From Suilimivivens sp045586385 (GTDB lineage: Bacteria > Bacillota > Clostridia > Lachnospirales > Lachnospiraceae): 64,000 bases of DNA. Shown here in pieces: positions 8,045 to 15,921 of the stretch (positions are counted from its first letter, which is position 1; each line of letters begins with the position of its first letter). The notes below the pieces were generated by a model, which did not search any database, was not told where the DNA came from, and saw only the letters and a program-made list of their open reading frames with translations. The position numbers and the translations under genes were made by a program. The stretch is from positions 1 through 64,000 of the forward strand of contig JAZNAE010000091.1 in assembly GCA_045586385.1 (NCBI GenBank), in the 5' to 3' direction.

Positions 8045-9550
8045 ATGATGAAGACGAGGGTACTTATTTTAGGTTTAGCTTTAGTTATGATGTTAGGAAT
8101 TACAGGTTGTGGGCATGAGCATCAGTGGAAAAAGGCAACTTGTGAAGAACCTAAAACATGTGAAATATGTGGAGAAACAAAAGGGAAAAAATTAAAGCAC
8201 AGTTGGGTAGAAGCAACATATGAGGAAACAAAGTATTGTGAAAAATGCGGAAAGACAAAAGGGGAACCTTTAAAAGAAGAGATGAATTCTAAAGAGGAAC
8301 ATGTAGAAGATATCCATATGTCAGAAGATGCTTTTTCCGATTTTACTTCATGGTCTTTCCCTCTTGAGTATATAGTAGGAGACGAAAGAAGCTTTTATGT
8401 AGATGGGCATAAAGTAAATATGCCGAATTATATTGGTGAATGGGAAGAATTATTGGGAATAAAATTTGTAGATATTCCGAGAGGTGCATTTGGCGGTTCA
8501 ACAAATTATGAATATAATAATGTATTTCTTGCAGATGAAGATGGTGTACAGTATTTATTAATGATTAATACAAGACTTCATGAAAAAAATAGTGATATTA
8601 ATGAAGAACTGGAGCAATTACGAAACACCCAAACCATAGGTTGGAAGATTATGACTTATGAAGATGGAGGAATTAATGAGAAGATGGCAGAACGTATATC
8701 GCTTTTGCCGGATAAAAATATTTTTGAAGGAGACCCTGTAAAAATCACAGAGGAGATAGCAGCGTATTATGGAGCAGAAGTTGAAGTTGATGATGAGCAA
8801 TATTATGTAAGAGTAGATAATTTTGGAAAAGGATATCAACTGGTATGGCATTACAATGGAGTGCGAAACGAACGTGATGTAGAGGTAACATATTCACCGG
8901 ATCCATATCTTGCTTATTATGATTTTATGGCAAATGATCATTATCTGCAATATTTTGAAGAACTTGCAGGGTATGAAGAGGAAGAGATTGCATTTACATT
9001 AATGGATATCAGTAATGATGGTATTGATGAATTGATACTTCACGGAACATATACAACGGTTGCATTAGTTTATGATTGGGATAATGGTACACTTAATCAT
9101 ATCATTTTAGGAGATGAAACAGTCGGTATTATGAATATCGGAGTATATGTAGATAGTTTTTCCTTATATGAATCAGATGGATATGTTGAGTATAGTAATG
9201 AGTATGATTACTTTGCAGACTACATAAGCACAACCTACAGTGTACTTGGACTTGGTGAACTTGTTAAAGAAGATACTTGTATTCATAATCAGGAATTTAT
9301 TAATGGAAAACCTGCAACGGATGAGGTAATACAAGCATGTGACAAACAATACCAAGGAGTTGTCATGGAAAAGAGATTATATACGTTGACAGAAGGCTTA
9401 GAAGAGATTGCAAGTGACAGTGAATTGATTTATGTAAGTATTGACAGAAAGAAAGAAGAAATGATATCAAAGTTTGATGATTCAGCATTGGTAGAATCAC
9501 CTGCCTGCACATGTATTGATTTGATTAGACAGTATGAATATTGTTATTAA
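8045..9550 (+). CDS. Lipoprotein with tandem CxxC zinc-ribbon-like repeats, unknown function
   Basis: 501-residue predicted lipoprotein: signal peptide with lipobox I-T-G-C (Cys22), so it should be anchored outside the membrane. Residues about 24-76 hold two copies of a repeat (H-x-W-K-x-A-T-x-E-x-x-K-x-C-x-x-C-G-x-T-K-G), each with a CxxC pair, resembling zinc-ribbon-like repeats of Firmicute surface proteins. The rest (about 400 residues) is acidic and not recognised. One segment, FTLMDISNDGIDELIL (about 317-332), matches the D-x-x-x-D-G-x-x-E-L calcium-loop-like motif frequent in clostridial lipoproteins. The start is fixed by GGAGG eight bases upstream. It stands alone between a terminator and the ylxM promoter. 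No catalytic motif is visible. Confidence 0.75.
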   Translation: MMKTRVLILGLALVMMLGITGCGHEHQWKKATCEEPKTCEICGETKGKKLKHSWVEATYEETKYCEKCGKTKGEPLKEEMNSKEEHVEDIHMSEDAFSDFTSWSFPLEYIVGDERSFYVDGHKVNMPNYIGEWEELLGIKFVDIPRGAFGGSTNYEYNNVFLADEDGVQYLLMINTRLHEKNSDINEELEQLRNTQTIGWKIMTYEDGGINEKMAERISLLPDKNIFEGDPVKITEEIAAYYGAEVEVDDEQYYVRVDNFGKGYQLVWHYNGVRNERDVEVTYSPDPYLAYYDFMANDHYLQYFEELAGYEEEEIAFTLMDISNDGIDELILHGTYTTVALVYDWDNGTLNHIILGDETVGIMNIGVYVDSFSLYESDGYVEYSNEYDYFADYISTTYSVLGLGELVKEDTCIHNQEFINGKPATDEVIQACDKQYQGVVMEKRLYTLTEGLEEIASDSELIYVSIDRKKEEMISKFDDSALVESPACTCIDLIRQYEYCY

Positions 9551-9587
9551 ACATGTTAATATTTTTTAAACTGTAAGGCAAAAATAC

Positions 9588-9616
9588 TTGACACTTCTCT
9601 TTTTATGGTGTATTCT
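9588..9616 (+). promoter_or_regulatory. Sigma-A promoter of the ylxM-ffh-rpsP-khpA-rimM-trmD operon
   Basis: TTGACA, 17-base spacer, TATTCT. The expected start point is about 9622-9624, only 8-10 bases before the ylxM ATG at 9632 and inside or just before its AAGGTG ribosome site, so the leader is very short. An upstream in-frame ATG at 9605 lies within the spacer and is therefore excluded as a start. Confidence 0.82.
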
Positions 9617-9631
9617 AGCAAAGGTGATTGT

Positions 9632-9973
9632 ATGGAAAGAATCGTTGAAAAGGGTCTTTTGTATGATTTTTACGGAGAACTTTTAACAGACCATCAAAAA
9701 AAGATATACGAGGATGCCGTTTTTGGTGATTTGTCACTTGGTGAGATTGCCAAGGAGTACAATATCAGCAGACAGGGCGTACACGATTTAATTAAGCGGT
9801 GCGACAATTCCTTGCAGGATTATGAGAATAAGTTGCATTTGGTACAGAAATTCATGACCATAAAGCAAAAGGTAGAAGAAATAAAAACACTGACCGGAAA
9901 CGAAACATTATCCCGTGAAGAACTGGGAATCAAAATGAAAGAAATTGCAGGTCAGATTTTAGAGGAGCTTTAA
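9632..9973 (+). CDS. ylxM: YlxM family DNA-binding/SRP-associated protein
   Basis: Small helix-turn-helix protein of the YlxM/p13 family encoded next to ffh in Firmicutes; described as an SRP accessory factor in streptococci. 113 residues from ATG 9632. The N-terminus ERIVEKGLLYDFYGELLTDHQ is the usual family start, followed by a sigma-70 region-4-like HTH (LSLGEIAKEYNISRQGVHDLIKR, about residues 32-54) and a coiled C-terminal half. It is the first gene of the operon, and ffh starts three bases after its stop. AAGGTG five bases before the ATG is the ribosome site. Confidence 0.92.
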   Translation: MERIVEKGLLYDFYGELLTDHQKKIYEDAVFGDLSLGEIAKEYNISRQGVHDLIKRCDNSLQDYENKLHLVQKFMTIKQKVEEIKTLTGNETLSREELGIKMKEIAGQILEEL

Positions 9974-9976
9974 TAG

Positions 9977-11341
9977 ATGGCATTTGAAAGTTTAACAGAC
10001 AAACTTCAAAATGTATTTAAAAATCTGCGAAGCAAAGGCCGTCTTACAGAGGAAGACGTTAAAGCAGCATTAAAAGAAGTTAAACTTGCACTTTTGGAAG
10101 CAGATGTTAATTTTAAGGTTGTAAAACAATTTGTAAAAGCAGTGGAAGAACGTGCAATCGGTTCGGATGTAATGAATGGTTTGAATCCCGGTCAGATGGT
10201 GATTAAAATCGTTAATGAAGAAATGATTGCCCTGATGGGAAGTGAGACCACAGAGATTCAGATGCAACCCGGTAAGTCCATTACGGTTATTATGATGTGT
10301 GGTCTTCAGGGTGCCGGTAAAACAACCACAACAGCTAAGATAGCAGGCAAACTGAAATTAAAAGGAAAAAAGCCTTTGTTGGTGGCTTGTGACGTATATA
10401 GACCTGCTGCTGTAAAGCAGTTACAGATAAACGGTGAAAAACAACAGGTGGATGTCTTCTCCATGGGAGATAATCAAAAGCCTGTTAATATTGCAAAAGC
10501 ATCTATCGAGCATGCAAAAAAGAATGGACATAATGTGGTGATTTTAGATACTGCCGGACGACTGCATATCGATGAAGACATGATGGCAGAGCTTCAGGAG
10601 ATTAAGTCGAATGTAGATGTACATCAAACTCTGTTGGTTGTAGATGCCATGACAGGTCAGGATGCTGTTACTGTTGCCAAAGAATTTGATGAAAAAATCG
10701 GTATTGACGGTGTTGTTTTATCTAAGATGGATGGTGATACCAGAGGTGGTGCGGCACTTTCCGTCAAAGCCGTTACAGGGAAACCGATTCTTTATGTAGG
10801 TATGGGAGAAAAACTTTCTGATTTGGAACAGTTTTATCCTGATAGAATGGCAAACCGAATCCTCGGAATGGGGGATGTCCTTTCCTTAATTGAAAAAGCA
10901 CAGGAAAACATTTCCATTGATGAAGATAAAGAAAAAGAAATGGCTGCCCGCATGAAAAAGGGCAAGTTTGATTTCGAAGATTATTTAGAGAGCATGAAAC
11001 AAATGCGGAATATGGGTGGTCTTACCAGTATTTTAGGTATGATGCCCGGCATGGGAAAGCAGATGAAGGACATGGAGTCCATGGTGGATGAAAAACAGCT
11101 TGCACGAACTGAAGCAATCGTTCTTTCCATGACCCCTGCAGAACGTAAAAATCCCAAACTTTTAAATCCCAGCCGTAAGCATAGAATAGCAAAAGGTGCA
11201 GGTGTGGATATTGCTGTAGTAAACCGCTTTATTAAGCAGTTTGAGCAGTCCCAGAAGATGATGAAACAGATGTCGGGAATGATGGGCGGCAAACGAAGAG
11301 GCGGTTTCGGCGGTTTTGGAGGCATGAGGTTTCCGTTTTAA
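9977..11341 (+). CDS. ffh: Signal recognition particle protein Ffh
   Basis: GTPase of the SRP that binds signal peptides and SRP RNA and docks to FtsY. 454 residues: N domain (1-about 95), G domain with GLQGAGKTTTTAK (G1), DVYRPAA, DTAGRLHIDE and SKMDGDTRGG, then the methionine-rich M domain (about 300-440, with GMMPGMGKQMKDM), ending in a glycine-rich tail. Second gene of the operon; rpsP follows after 60 bases. The SRP RNA gene was not seen in the window. Confidence 0.98.
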   Translation: MAFESLTDKLQNVFKNLRSKGRLTEEDVKAALKEVKLALLEADVNFKVVKQFVKAVEERAIGSDVMNGLNPGQMVIKIVNEEMIALMGSETTEIQMQPGKSITVIMMCGLQGAGKTTTTAKIAGKLKLKGKKPLLVACDVYRPAAVKQLQINGEKQQVDVFSMGDNQKPVNIAKASIEHAKKNGHNVVILDTAGRLHIDEDMMAELQEIKSNVDVHQTLLVVDAMTGQDAVTVAKEFDEKIGIDGVVLSKMDGDTRGGAALSVKAVTGKPILYVGMGEKLSDLEQFYPDRMANRILGMGDVLSLIEKAQENISIDEDKEKEMAARMKKGKFDFEDYLESMKQMRNMGGLTSILGMMPGMGKQMKDMESMVDEKQLARTEAIVLSMTPAERKNPKLLNPSRKHRIAKGAGVDIAVVNRFIKQFEQSQKMMKQMSGMMGGKRRGGFGGFGGMRFPF

Positions 11342-11401
11342 CTTGTTTTGAATTTCAATTCAAATAAATTACAATTTTTAAATTTTTCGGAGGTGAAAAC
11401 A

Positions 11402-11647
11402 ATGGCAGTAAAAATCAGATTAAGAAGAATGGGACAGAAGAAAGCTCCTTTCTATAGAATCGTAGTTGCAGATTCCAGATCTCCCAGAGACGGAAAGTGC
11501 ATCGAAGAAATCGGAACTTATGATCCCACTACAGAACCCAGCACATTCAAGGTAAATGAAGAATTAGCTAAGAAGTGGTTGGCAAACGGTGCTCAGCCTA
11601 CAGAAGTTGTTAGCAGCATTTTCAAGAAAGCAGGAATTGAAAAGTAG
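11402..11647 (+). CDS. rpsP: 30S ribosomal protein S16
   Basis: Ribosomal protein S16, 81 residues, a component of the 30S body needed for its assembly. The sequence AVKIRLRRMGQKKAPFYRI is diagnostic. The start is ATG 11402, preceded by GGAGGTG with an eight-base spacer; the reading frame is open upstream to 11348 but has no ribosome site there and would add a non-homologous tail. Followed after 31 bases by khpA, as in most Firmicutes. Confidence 0.98.
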   Translation: MAVKIRLRRMGQKKAPFYRIVVADSRSPRDGKCIEEIGTYDPTTEPSTFKVNEELAKKWLANGAQPTEVVSSIFKKAGIEK

Positions 11648-11678
11648 GAATTGTTGACAAGTCTTTTGGAGGTGGACT

Positions 11679-11906
11679 ATGAAAGAATTAGTTGAAGTAA
11701 TTGCGAAAGCACTTGTTGAACATCCTGAAGAGGTTACAGTAACCGAGAAGGAAGAGGGGAAGCATATGATACTTGAGCTTCATGTTGCCGCATCCGATAT
11801 GGGTAAGGTAATCGGTAAGCAGGGAAGAATTGCAAAGGCAATCCGTTCCGTAGTAAAAGCTGCTTCAACCAGAGAAAACAAGAAGGTAGACGTAGAAATC
11901 GTCTAA
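11679..11906 (+). CDS. khpA: KH-domain RNA-binding protein KhpA (YlqC)
   Basis: 75-residue single KH domain protein that binds RNA, usually with KhpB/Jag, and affects cell length and division in streptococci. The KH GxxG loop is GKQG in GKVIGKQGRIAKAIR (about residues 44-58). GGAGGTGG precedes the ATG. Position between rpsP and rimM matches Firmicute order. A stable hairpin (11913-11934) follows its stop. Confidence 0.95.
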   Translation: MKELVEVIAKALVEHPEEVTVTEKEEGKHMILELHVAASDMGKVIGKQGRIAKAIRSVVKAASTRENKKVDVEIV

Positions 11907-11912
11907 GAGTGG

Positions 11913-11940
11913 CAGGGACGTGAACACGTCCCTGTTTGAT
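11913..11940 (+). terminator. Hairpin between khpA and rimM (partial terminator or processing site)
   Basis: CAGGGACG pairs with CGTCCCTG (extendable inwards), followed by TTTGATTT, a weak T-tract. It begins six bases after the khpA stop and 44 bases before rimM. Because rimM and trmD normally share the operon, this may reduce rather than stop transcription. Confidence 0.55.
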
Positions 11941-11956
11941 TTACGGGAGATTTTAG

Positions 11957-12484
11957 ATGGAAGATGTGTTAAAAGTAGGTGTGATTACTTCTACCCACGG
12001 TGTCCGGGGAGAAGTTAAGGTATTTCCTACAACAGATGATGTGAACCGCTTTAAAAAGTTGAAAACCATAATGCTTGATACAGGTAAGGAAATGCAGACA
12101 ATGGAAATTTCCGGTGTCAAGTTTTTTAAGAATATGGTAATTTTGAAATTTAAGGGTATCGATAATGTGGATGATGTGCAGAAATACAGGCAAAAAGACT
12201 TATATGTTGCCCGTAAGGATGCCGTAAAGTTATATAAGGACGAATATTTTATCGCAGATTTAATCGGTATAGATGTGTTTGAAGAAGATGGACGCAAAGT
12301 GGGTGTATTAAAAGAAGTGATGCCTACGGGGGCCAATGATGTTTATGTGGTGGAATTTTGTGAGGGATTTGCGGATAACGGACAAAAGGAAGTGCTGATT
12401 CCGGCAATCAAACAGTGTATTTTGGATGTGAATCCGGAAGGAAATAAAATGACGGTACATTTATTGGAAGGACTTCTTGACTAA
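11957..12484 (+). CDS. rimM: Ribosome maturation factor RimM
   Basis: 16S rRNA processing and 30S-assembly factor that binds S19. 175 residues: N-terminal barrel with VGVITSTHGVRGEVKVFPTT (residues about 6-25), then the PRC-barrel domain with GANDVYVV and VLIPAIKQCILDVN. Ordinary length. GGGAG precedes the ATG. It lies between the khpA hairpin and trmD (23-base gap), its usual partner. Confidence 0.97.
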   Translation: MEDVLKVGVITSTHGVRGEVKVFPTTDDVNRFKKLKTIMLDTGKEMQTMEISGVKFFKNMVILKFKGIDNVDDVQKYRQKDLYVARKDAVKLYKDEYFIADLIGIDVFEEDGRKVGVLKEVMPTGANDVYVVEFCEGFADNGQKEVLIPAIKQCILDVNPEGNKMTVHLLEGLLD

Positions 12485-12507
12485 GAGACTTACCTGGGAG
12501 GATTGCA

Positions 12508-13296
12508 ATGCATTTTCATGTACTTACGTTATTTCCTGATATGATTACACAGGGATTAAATACCAGTATTACAGGACGATCCATTGAAAACGGAACCATT
12601 ACTTTAAATGCTGTGAATATCAGGGATTATACAGTAAATAAACATAAAAAGGTGGATGATTATCCGTACGGAGGCGGTGCAGGTATGTTAATGCAGGCAC
12701 AGCCTGTTTATGATGCCTACCGGGCAGTTATGAAAGACATCAGTGCAAGGGGAGAAGATAAACAACCAAGAGTAATTTATTTGACCCCTCAAGGAACTGT
12801 ATTTAAACAGAAAATGGCAAAAGAATTAGCAAAAGAAGAAGACCTTATTTTTCTTTGCGGACATTATGAAGGAATAGATGAAAGAGTTTTAGAAGAGATT
12901 GTTACAGATTATATATCTATCGGTGATTATGTTTTGACAGGGGGAGAACTTCCGGCCATGGTGCTTATGGATTCTATTTCCCGTATGGTTCCCGGTGTAC
13001 TCGGAAATCAGGAGTCGGGTGATTCAGAGAGCCACAGCAATTATCTGCTTGAATATCCGCAGTATTCAAGACCGGAAGAATGGATGGGAAAAAAAGTGCC
13101 GGAGGTGCTTCTTTCCGGTGATCATGCCAAAGTGGACGAGTGGAGATTGGAACAGTCCCTTCAAAGGACAAAAGAGATCCGTCCTGACCTGTATGAAAAA
13201 TGGGCTGCAGAGAATGAAGAATATTTTATTAAAAAGGCAAAAAAAGAAGAGCGCAAACGCAGAAACGAACTTAGGAAACAAAAACAGAAAAAATAA
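12508..13296 (+). CDS. trmD: tRNA (guanine-N1)-methyltransferase TrmD
   Basis: SPOUT-class enzyme that methylates G37 of tRNAs with S-adenosylmethionine and prevents +1 frameshifting. 262 residues. Trefoil-knot SAM site motifs are visible: FLCGHYEGIDERV and GDYVLTGGELPAM, followed by SRMVPGVLGN. N-terminus MHFHVLTLFPDM is typical. The C-terminal about 30 residues are lysine/arginine-rich. Preceded by GGGAGG. The rplS promoter begins at its stop codon. Confidence 0.98.
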   Translation: MHFHVLTLFPDMITQGLNTSITGRSIENGTITLNAVNIRDYTVNKHKKVDDYPYGGGAGMLMQAQPVYDAYRAVMKDISARGEDKQPRVIYLTPQGTVFKQKMAKELAKEEDLIFLCGHYEGIDERVLEEIVTDYISIGDYVLTGGELPAMVLMDSISRMVPGVLGNQESGDSESHSNYLLEYPQYSRPEEWMGKKVPEVLLSGDHAKVDEWRLEQSLQRTKEIRPDLYEKWAAENEEYFIKKAKKEERKRRNELRKQKQKK

Positions 13297-13297
13297 C

Positions 13298-13326
13298 TTG
13301 CTTTTTTATCAGACATATGGTAAATT
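13298..13326 (+). promoter_or_regulatory. Promoter of rplS
   Basis: TTGCTT, 17-base spacer, TAAATT with an extended -10 (TGG immediately before). Begins just after the trmD stop and predicts a start near 13333, giving an mRNA leader of about 90 bases. Confidence 0.6.
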
Positions 13327-13332
13327 ATTAAC

Positions 13333-13422
13333 GTTGTGATTGATGAGATGGTCCTCTGTTACAGTTGTATTAAGAACATCCGAATATTATACAGCGCAAA
13401 GAAGCGCAGAAATGAGGAAAAA
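13333..13422 (+). promoter_or_regulatory. Structured 5' leader of rplS (candidate L19 autoregulatory leader)
   Basis: About 90 untranslated bases. GATGGTC (13347-13353) can pair with GAACATC (13374-13380), with one mismatch, enclosing CTGTTACAG. A second hairpin GCGC-AAAGAA-GCGC lies at 13394-13407, seven bases before the GAGG ribosome site. L19 leaders that control rplS in low-GC Gram-positives are a known RNA family (Rfam L19_leader). I infer membership from position and structure, not from an alignment. Confidence 0.5.
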
Positions 13423-13770
13423 ATGAACGATATCATTAAGAACATTGAATCTGCTCAGTTAAAAGCAGAAGTGGCAGAATTCAGAGTAGGTGACACTGTA
13501 AAGGTTCATGGTAAAATTAAAGAAGGAAACCGTGAAAGAATTCAGGTTTTCGAAGGAACTGTTTTAAAGAGACAGGGAACAGGCGCAAGAGAAACATTTA
13601 CCGTAAGAAAAACTTCTAACGGTGTAGGTGTTGAAAAGACATGGCCTGTACATTCTCCTAACGTAGAAAAAATCGAAGTAGTTCGTAGAGGTAAAGTAAG
13701 AAGAGCAAAACTTAACTACTTAAGAGACCGCGTAGGTAAGAAAGCAAAAGTGAAAGAACTTGTTAGATAA
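13423..13770 (+). CDS. rplS: 50S ribosomal protein L19
   Basis: Ribosomal protein L19, 115 residues, located at the 30S-50S interface. Diagnostic segments: FRVGDTVKVHGKIKEGNRER and RRGKVRRAKLNYLRD. The start is ATG 13423 with GAGG six bases upstream; the upstream open frame back to 13336 falls in the structured leader. Last gene of the ribosomal block, closed by a terminator six bases after the stop. Confidence 0.98.
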   Translation: MNDIIKNIESAQLKAEVAEFRVGDTVKVHGKIKEGNRERIQVFEGTVLKRQGTGARETFTVRKTSNGVGVEKTWPVHSPNVEKIEVVRRGKVRRAKLNYLRDRVGKKAKVKELVR

Positions 13771-13776
13771 GAAAGT

Positions 13777-13807
13777 AAAAGAGTCTGCATGCAGGCTCTT
13801 TTTATTT
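13777..13807 (+). terminator. Rho-independent terminator after rplS
   Basis: AAAAGAGTCTG pairs with CAGGCTCTTTT (one G-T wobble) around CATG, followed by T-rich sequence. Ends the SRP/ribosome operon. Confidence 0.92.
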
Positions 13808-13844
13808 GTACCGGAGAAACATACGGGAAAGTTTTGAAACACAC

Positions 13845-13873
13845 TTCCTATTATATTTGAAGTATGGTAAAAT
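13845..13873 (+). promoter_or_regulatory. Putative extended -10 promoter upstream of the first lepB
   Basis: TGG-TAAAAT (13865-13873) is an extended -10. The -35 at the 17-base position is weak (TTCCTA). It lies between the rplS terminator and lepB, where a promoter is expected. Confidence 0.4.
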
Positions 13874-13917
13874 CATAGGTGGTTTGATTATTTTGTAACA
13901 AGGCGGATTGATGTGAT

Positions 13918-14505
13918 ATGGCAAGAAGAAAGAAAGGTTTAACCTTTTATGAAAAAGAAAAGAAAATAACAAAAGCCATGATAAAAGAAATCCTATGGAT
14001 GATTTTCTATTGCTTTGCTGCAATTCTTGTTGCATTTGTATTTGTATTTTCTGCCGGTATGCAAGTGGGAATCATAGGTGTTTCCATGGAACCGGGATTA
14101 TATAACGGACAGGAAGTCCTGATTAACCGGTTGGTTTATAGGCTTTCGTCTCCGGAGAGAGGCGATGTTATTGCATTTTTGCCTAACGGCAATAAAAATT
14201 CCCATTATTACGTAAAACGTGTGGTGGGGCTTCCGGGAGAGACGATTCAGATTATAGACGGATATGTTTATATTGATGGCAAGTTTTATGCAGAAGATGA
14301 AAATTATGATAAAATGATAGACTCCGGAATAGCGGAAACGCAGCTGAAACTGGGAACAGATGAGTATTTTGTACTCGGTGATAATAGAAACAACAGTGAA
14401 GACAGCCGTTCCGGCAATATCGGTCCGGTGCATAAGGATACAATAGAAGGAAAAGCATGGTTTCACTTGTCCTGCGACGAGGACGGAATGGGACTGATTA
14501 AATAG
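13918..14505 (+). CDS. lepB: Signal peptidase I (first copy)
   Basis: Type I signal peptidase that removes signal peptides from exported proteins on the outer face of the membrane. 195 residues: lysine-rich cytoplasmic N-terminus, one transmembrane segment (about 27-50), catalytic Ser56 in GVSMEPG, catalytic Lys100 in YYVKRVVGLPGE, and the conserved GDNRNNSEDSR box near the C-terminus. rbgA follows after 15 bases and a second lepB follows rbgA. The two paralogues differ mainly in their N-terminal cytoplasmic extension and C-terminus. LepB family is certain; preference for particular substrates is unknown. Confidence 0.95.
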   Translation: MARRKKGLTFYEKEKKITKAMIKEILWMIFYCFAAILVAFVFVFSAGMQVGIIGVSMEPGLYNGQEVLINRLVYRLSSPERGDVIAFLPNGNKNSHYYVKRVVGLPGETIQIIDGYVYIDGKFYAEDENYDKMIDSGIAETQLKLGTDEYFVLGDNRNNSEDSRSGNIGPVHKDTIEGKAWFHLSCDEDGMGLIK

Positions 14506-14520
14506 TAAAAGAGGTAGAAT

Positions 14521-15372
14521 ATGAATTATCAATGGTATCCCGGGCATATGACAAAAGCCAAGAGGATGATGCAGGAAAATATTAAATTAATTGATTTGGT
14601 GATTGAACTTGTAGATGCACGTATTCCAATGAGTAGCAGAAATCCCGATATAGATGAATTAGCAAAAGGGAAATCCAGAATTGTGTTACTCAATAAGTCA
14701 GATTTGGCTGACAATAATTATAATGAAAAATGGGCTGAGTATATTAAAGAAAAAGGATTTCATGTGCTTCTTATCAATTCTAAAACCGGAATGGGGATGA
14801 AAGCAATTCAGGGACTTGTACAGGAAGCCTGTAAGGAAAAGATTGAGCGTGACAGAAAGCGTGGGATTGTAAACAGACCGGTACGTGCCATGGTGGTAGG
14901 GATTCCTAATGTGGGAAAGTCTACGTTTATTAATTCTTTTGCCGGACGTGCCTGTGCCAAAACAGGAAACAAACCCGGTGTAACGAAAGGAAAACAGTGG
15001 ATTCGTTTGAATAAAAACCTGGAGCTTTTAGACACTCCCGGAATTTTATGGCCGAGATTTGAAAATCAGAAAGTGGGAGAACGTCTTGCCATGATAGGAT
15101 CCATTAATGATGAAATTCTTCATATGGATGAACTTGCCGTTGCTACCATAGCTTATATTCAAAAGAATTATACCGGTTTCATAGAAAAGAGATACAATGT
15201 CGAAGAAACAGAAGACGGATATGATATGCTGAAAGCTATTTGTAAGAGTCGTGGTTGCTATTTGAAAGGTGAAGAGCCTGACATTATGAGGGCGTCAGGG
15301 CTTGTGATGGAAGACTTCAGAAGCGGAAAAATCGGGAAAATTACATTGGAATGTCCGGAGGAATGGCAGTGA
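14521..15372 (+). CDS. rbgA: Ribosome biogenesis GTPase RbgA (YlqF)
   Basis: Circularly permuted GTPase required for a late step of 50S assembly in Firmicutes. 283 residues. The motif order is permuted: NKSDLAD (G4) comes first at about residues 59-65, then GIPNVGKSTFIN (G1) at about 127-138, then DTPGILWPR (G3). The N-terminus NYQWYPGHMTKAKRMM is diagnostic. GTGA overlap: the start of the second lepB overlaps its stop codon, indicating coupling. Confidence 0.97.
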   Translation: MNYQWYPGHMTKAKRMMQENIKLIDLVIELVDARIPMSSRNPDIDELAKGKSRIVLLNKSDLADNNYNEKWAEYIKEKGFHVLLINSKTGMGMKAIQGLVQEACKEKIERDRKRGIVNRPVRAMVVGIPNVGKSTFINSFAGRACAKTGNKPGVTKGKQWIRLNKNLELLDTPGILWPRFENQKVGERLAMIGSINDEILHMDELAVATIAYIQKNYTGFIEKRYNVEETEDGYDMLKAICKSRGCYLKGEEPDIMRASGLVMEDFRSGKIGKITLECPEEWQ

Positions 15373-15908
15373 ACAGAAAATTAAAAGAAGTATTAAGCAC
15401 CAGTTTATATTTACTTGTCGTGCTTGTTTTAACATTTCTTGTTGTAACATATGTGGGACAAAGAACGAAAGTTATGGGAAGTTCCATGGTGCCTACGTTA
15501 AATGACGGTGATAATTTGATTGTTGATAAAATATCATATCGCTTTTCAGAACCCGAAAGATTTGATATTATTGTATTTCCTTTCAGATATGCGGAGAAAA
15601 CATATTATATAAAGAGGATTATCGGATTGCCGGGAGAAACTGTTTTTATAGATGAGGACGGTAATATTTTTATCAACGATGTATTGCTTAAGGAATCTTA
15701 TGGGTATGAAGTGATAACAGATCCGGGTAGGGCATACGAGCCGATTACGTTAGGGGATGATGAATATTTTGTACTCGGCGATAACAGAAACAACAGTTCC
15801 GACAGCCGTGACCCGGTAGTCGGAAACATACATAGAGATGAATTTATCGGAAAAGCATGGATGAGAATTTGGCCATTTAATGAAGTGGGCATGATTAAGC
15901 ATCAATAA
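15369..15908 (+). CDS. lepB: Signal peptidase I (second copy)
   Basis: Second type I signal peptidase, about 179 residues: transmembrane segment at about 10-30, catalytic Ser39 in GSSMVPT, catalytic Lys82 in YYIKRIIGLPGE and box GDNRNNSSDSRDP. Start choice: GGAGGA at 15357-15362 is optimally placed for GTG 15369 and is flush against ATG 15363, so the GTG overlapping the rbgA stop is preferred over ATG 15351 or 15363. It shares its catalytic boxes with the copy at 13918, suggesting an old duplication around rbgA. rnhB follows after 13 bases. Confidence 0.93.
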   Translation: MNRKLKEVLSTSLYLLVVLVLTFLVVTYVGQRTKVMGSSMVPTLNDGDNLIVDKISYRFSEPERFDIIVFPFRYAEKTYYIKRIIGLPGETVFIDEDGNIFINDVLLKESYGYEVITDPGRAYEPITLGDDEYFVLGDNRNNSSDSRDPVVGNIHRDEFIGKAWMRIWPFNEVGMIKHQ

Positions 15909-15921
15909 GAGGAGATAAATT

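Noticed and set aside
9605..9631. ATG 9605 as the ylxM start
   Set aside because: Falls in the promoter spacer, upstream of the predicted transcript start; ATG 9632 has AAGGTG and the family N-terminus.
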